Assembly (NCBI GenBank): GCA_977006965.1
Contig: OZ345352.1
Span: 2,418,001 to 2,482,000, forward strand
From: Phymatolithon calcareum
Lineage: Eukaryota > Rhodophyta > Florideophyceae > Hapalidiales
Reading direction: 5' to 3'
DNA: 64,000 nucleotides
Positions 63,098 to 64,000 of the stretch are shown here, one piece after another. A program made the position numbers and the translations under genes. The notes beneath the pieces are model-generated. The model was not told where the DNA came from. It saw only the letters and a program-made list of their open reading frames with translations, and did not search any database. Within the stretch, counting starts at the first letter, position 1; each line of letters starts with the position of its first letter.

Positions 63098-63439
63098 TTT
63101 TGATGCAGTTGACTTCAGCTTCCGTTAGACTTGCTCGGTCATTTTCCAGGACTCACACTTACTGAATCAATCTGGTGGAGCAATGCTTTGGTCGTGCGCG
63201 GAGATGAATTTATCGTGAACGCATCGCTGACGGTCGGAGTTGTCTCCCTCCATTCGACGTGCAAGTTTTTTCGGCCGTCCATGCGGTTCGCACAGGTCGA
63301 AACTACCTCTCAGTCGTGAAATCATCGCTTCGTGGTTCATCAGCAGCAGCAGTCTCGTGGACAGGCGGAACAGACAGCCACTGATGTATGGAGTAGTGAT
63401 GCCGAACTTGTCGGACCTGAAGAACAAGTCATGTGCCAC

Positions 63440-63790
63440 GATGTGCACTTAAATGCAGTTGGATACTGCGTCCAAGCGACGTCCATCAGAATGAGGCCAT
63501 CGATGAGATTGTGCAAAGGGGAATCGCAGACTCCGGTGACACTGGGTTCATCAAGACACTGTATTGGTATCACAGCGGAAATTGAGCCTTTTGCGCTCCA
63601 ACGCATTGTATCATCATCGCAGATGGGCCCTGATGTCGAAAATGAGTGCGAACAACTCACACGTGCACTTGGTAGAGAAGTACGAATCAAGGAGGTCATG
63701 AGGGATCAGACTACGCTACGTTTGAAAACCGTTCGAAAAGTGAGCCCTGTTACTCCTAGATAAGGCGTTGGGAGCTTTTAAATAAATCCT
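63440..63790 (+). pseudogene. 3' end of the LINE family (third copy)
   Basis: AEIEPFALQRIVSSSQM, then LTRALGREVRIKEV and VSPVTPR correspond to the C-terminus of the LINE at 1184-3185. The GGGAGCTTTTAAATAAATC 3' end follows at 63,768. Upstream RT parts are missing or too diverged. Confidence 0.75.
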
Positions 63791-63877
63791 CAAATAAACT
63801 CATGACACCGCAGAGCAGTACGTCTCCCATGCAGAAATCCATTGCGTTTGCAGCCGTTGAAAAAGAGAGTTCTGCTG

Positions 63878-64000
63878 ATGCGGATTGGTGAGTTTAAAAA
63901 CTCACCCAGCGTGCCGCTCGACCTGGTGAGCCGCGTCCGCTTCGTGCAATTGCAGCCGGCCAACAAAGCCCGTCTGGTCCATGTGCCCCAGTATCATACC
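63878..64000 (+). CDS. Possible new gene, 5' end only (runs off the window)
   Basis: From ATG 63878 an open frame (MRIGEFKNSPSVPLDLV, then SRVRFVQLQPANKARLV) continues to the last base. Composition and GC-rich third positions resemble coding DNA more than the surroundings. It starts about 100 bp after the LINE remnant. A 20-bp palindrome GGTGAGTTTAAAAACTCACC (63887-63906) lies within its first codons, which argues for caution. The family is not recognised. Confidence 0.35.
   Translation, partial: MRIGEFKNSPSVPLDLVSRVRFVQLQPANKARLVHVPQYHT

Noticed and set aside
1-64000. CRISPR arrays, prophage or bacterial operons
   Set aside because: No regularly spaced identical repeats. Gene content, TATA/AATAAA signals and transposon types are eukaryotic.
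1-64000. tRNA or rRNA genes
   Set aside because: I looked for clover-leaf A/B box pairs and rRNA-like blocks and found none. The weak B-box-like stretch in the 292-bp insert lacks a matching A box.

Overview
This window looks like repeat-packed nuclear DNA from a eukaryote, not a prokaryote. Coding density is very low. TATA boxes and AATAAA signals are present, at least one GT-AG intron of about 55 bp can be read, and the transposons are of eukaryotic superfamilies (pogo, piggyBac, hAT, Harbinger, MULE, Ty3/gypsy, LINE). Short introns, mostly single-exon genes and this transposon mix would fit a red alga or another protist-grade lineage such as an oomycete. The sequence alone does not fix the organism.

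Layout. Positions 1-36,000 are dominated by six or seven diverged copies of one large repeat unit of about 3-5 kb, here called U0 (1-1183), A (3198-6340), B (6341-10600), C (11760-16640), D (16650-19970), G (25050-28290), E (29880-32760) and F (34200-35930). Copies A-F each carry a tiny gene: a TATA-like box, about 100 nt later an ATG, a 53-63 codon proline-rich ORF, and in most copies an AATAAA about 300 nt after the stop. Copy A is broken by a nonsense codon. A second conserved coding block of about 80-95 codons follows roughly 0.6-0.9 kb downstream. The family is unknown to me and is the best candidate here for an undescribed system. Transposons sit between and inside the units: a LINE (1184-3185) with a 12-bp target-site duplication, an 87-bp SINE-like insert (9804-9890), an apparently intact pogo/Tc1-mariner element (19973-23256), a pogo MITE (23484-23981), and a hAT-type MITE nested in a MULE-type MITE (24168-24800).

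Positions 37,200-38,704 hold the one clear, intact host gene, a BCS1-type AAA ATPase on the minus strand with TATA and CCAAT boxes. From 40,300 to 54,000 is a nested pile: a degenerate piggyBac-like copy, a LINE fragment interrupted by a 292-bp SINE-like insert, then a decayed Ty3/gypsy element (44367-53957, minus strand). One LTR of the gypsy element carries an intact piggyBac-like element with CTAG, not TTAA, target duplications. Its other LTR carries a small TA-flanked MITE, and its RT gene is split by a 0.9-kb TIR element. Positions 54,900-57,300 hold a decayed Harbinger element (Myb-like accessory gene plus transposase). Positions 57,374-62,343 are a second pogo MITE blown up by nested insertions: an unknown pseudogene with an intron, a transposase N-terminus, a hAT N-terminus with a BED finger, and a MULE with 80-bp TIRs and a SWIM finger. 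The right end has a 177-bp near-perfect palindrome, LINE scraps and a possible new gene running off the edge.

A second window-wide theme is an unusual density of perfect or near-perfect palindromes of 17-180 bp. Where paralogous unit copies exist, the palindrome is copy-specific: one arm matches the paralogues and the other is new. That points to recurrent local inverted duplication (template switching or hairpin repair), not to inserted elements.
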